From positions 1-7,578 of the forward strand of contig CAMLRH010000128.1 in assembly GCA_946482375.1 (NCBI GenBank): a DNA stretch of 7,578 nucleotides, in the 5' to 3' direction. Made by a program: the position numbers and the translations under genes. Shown piece after piece: positions 6,931 to 7,578 of this stretch (position 1 is its first letter; each line of letters opens with the position of its first letter). A model generated the notes under the pieces. It was not told where the DNA came from, did not search any database, and saw only the letters and a list, made by a program, of their open reading frames with translations. This DNA comes from an uncultured Caulobacteraceae bacterium. GTDB lineage: Bacteria; Pseudomonadota; Alphaproteobacteria; Caulobacterales; Caulobacteraceae.

Positions 6931-7578
6931 TCAGGCCAGCTCACGCGCCCATTCACGAACGTCCTGCACGAAGAGGTCCGGCTCCTCCATCGCCGCGAAG
7001 TGGCCGCCGCGGGGCATCTTGGTCCAGCGGGTGATGTTGTAGGCGCGCTCGGCCCAGGTTCTCGGCGGCGCCTTGTAGAGCGGCTCGCCGGGGAAGTCGG
7101 CGTAGGCGGTCGGGGTCTCGCAGCGCTGGCCTTCGCCCAAGAAAACGCGGCCTTCTTCGAGGAGCGCGCGGTAATACCAGGCACCGGTCGTGAAGCTGTC
7201 CGTCATCACATAAATCATGATGTTGGTGAGCAGGCGGTCGAGTGGGTAGACGGCCTCGAAGCTCTTGGCGCTCAGATCCGACCAGTCGTGGAAGCGTTCG
7301 GCGATCCAGGCGGCCTGACCGACCGGGTTGCCAGCGGCGAGCCAGGCCAGCGACTGCGGCCGCGAGACCTGCAGGCGGAAGTAGGCGCCCAGCACATCCA
7401 TCATCGCCTGCGAGCCGGCGACCCAGGCCTTCTCATCGTCGGTCGTCGGGCCGCCGAAGGGGCGCAGGCCGAACATGTTGAGGTGGACGGCCTTCACATG
7501 CGCGCCATGCTCGAGGCCCAGGTAGCTGGTGACCAGCCCGCCCCAGTCGCCGCCCTGGGCGAGGTAGCGGTCGTAGCC
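6931..7578 (-). CDS. Epoxide hydrolase (EHN-type alpha/beta hydrolase), C-terminal part
   Basis: Only the last 215 residues are in the window; the N-terminal EHN domain and start lie beyond the right edge. The enzyme should open epoxides to diols through an aspartyl ester intermediate. Counting from the first visible residue, the nucleophile elbow QGGDWGG (8-14) carries the catalytic D11. A cap-domain tyrosine candidate is Y66 in GAYFRLQVSRP, and a second is Y135 or Y136 in GAWYYRALLEE. The acid is probably E165 in ADFPGEP, and the catalytic histidine is H193 in PRGGHFAAMEEP. The 28-residue acid-to-histidine spacing fits this family (microsomal and fungal epoxide hydrolases). Some relatives are annotated only as alpha/beta hydrolases, so the natural substrate is unknown. 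The stop is 7 bp from the palindromic repeat that separates it from the aldolase gene; co-transcription is possible. Confidence 0.93.
   Translation of the reverse strand, partial: GYDRYLAQGGDWGGLVTSYLGLEHGAHVKAVHLNMFGLRPFGGPTTDDEKAWVAGSQAMMDVLGAYFRLQVSRPQSLAWLAAGNPVGQAAWIAERFHDWSDLSAKSFEAVYPLDRLLTNIMIYVMTDSFTTGAWYYRALLEEGRVFLGEGQRCETPTAYADFPGEPLYKAPPRTWAERAYNITRWTKMPRGGHFAAMEEPDLFVQDVREWARELA

Overview
The window is GC-rich, densely packed bacterial DNA. The gene content (accA, mscL, two small lipoproteins, a BepA-like M48 protease, a GGTK-type threonine aldolase, an epoxide hydrolase) and a GTCATCCCGG-bounded palindromic repeat suggest an alphaproteobacterium, most likely Caulobacterales (Caulobacter, Phenylobacterium or Brevundimonas type). 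This placement rests on recognising protein and repeat style, not on a marker gene.

Layout. Bases 1-647 (minus) hold most of a DUF6766-type membrane protein that runs off the left edge. A 116-bp divergent gap separates it from accA (764-1726, plus), the carboxyltransferase alpha subunit of acetyl-CoA carboxylase. Next, also on plus, is a nitronate monooxygenase-superfamily flavoprotein (1774-2772) that looks like the PA1024 NADH:quinone reductase class. It converges on mscL (2776-3171, minus) with only 3 bp between the two stop codons. All remaining genes are on minus. Read in transcription order they are: the C-terminal 215 residues of an EHN-type epoxide hydrolase (7578-6931), a threonine aldolase/beta-eliminating lyase (6828-5815), and a translationally coupled cluster of lipoprotein A (5738-5055), an M48 metalloprotease with C-terminal TPR-like repeats (5055-3823) and lipoprotein B (3826-3242). 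mscL lies 70 bp beyond that cluster.

How the genes fit together. The clearest functional unit is lipoprotein A - M48 protease - lipoprotein B. Start and stop codons overlap at both junctions, and all three proteins carry export signals, so an envelope quality-control or outer-membrane biogenesis role is a reasonable guess. mscL could be co-transcribed but has its own 5' structure. The other genes are single metabolic functions.

Non-coding structure. The short gaps are rich in inverted repeats. At four starts (DUF6766, the NMO-like gene, mscL, threonine aldolase) the Shine-Dalgarno bases lie in the 3' arm of an inverted repeat. A 92-bp palindromic repeat fills the epoxide hydrolase/aldolase gap. 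A 13-bp bulged stem and overlapping perfect palindromes sit upstream of the lipoprotein-protease cluster. A small hairpin spans the facing stop codons of the NMO-like gene and mscL. No tRNA, rRNA, CRISPR array, transposase or phage gene was seen, and no gene-free stretch exceeds 300 bases. I see no convincing large novel system. The best leads are the uncharacterised envelope operon and the RBS-associated hairpins.
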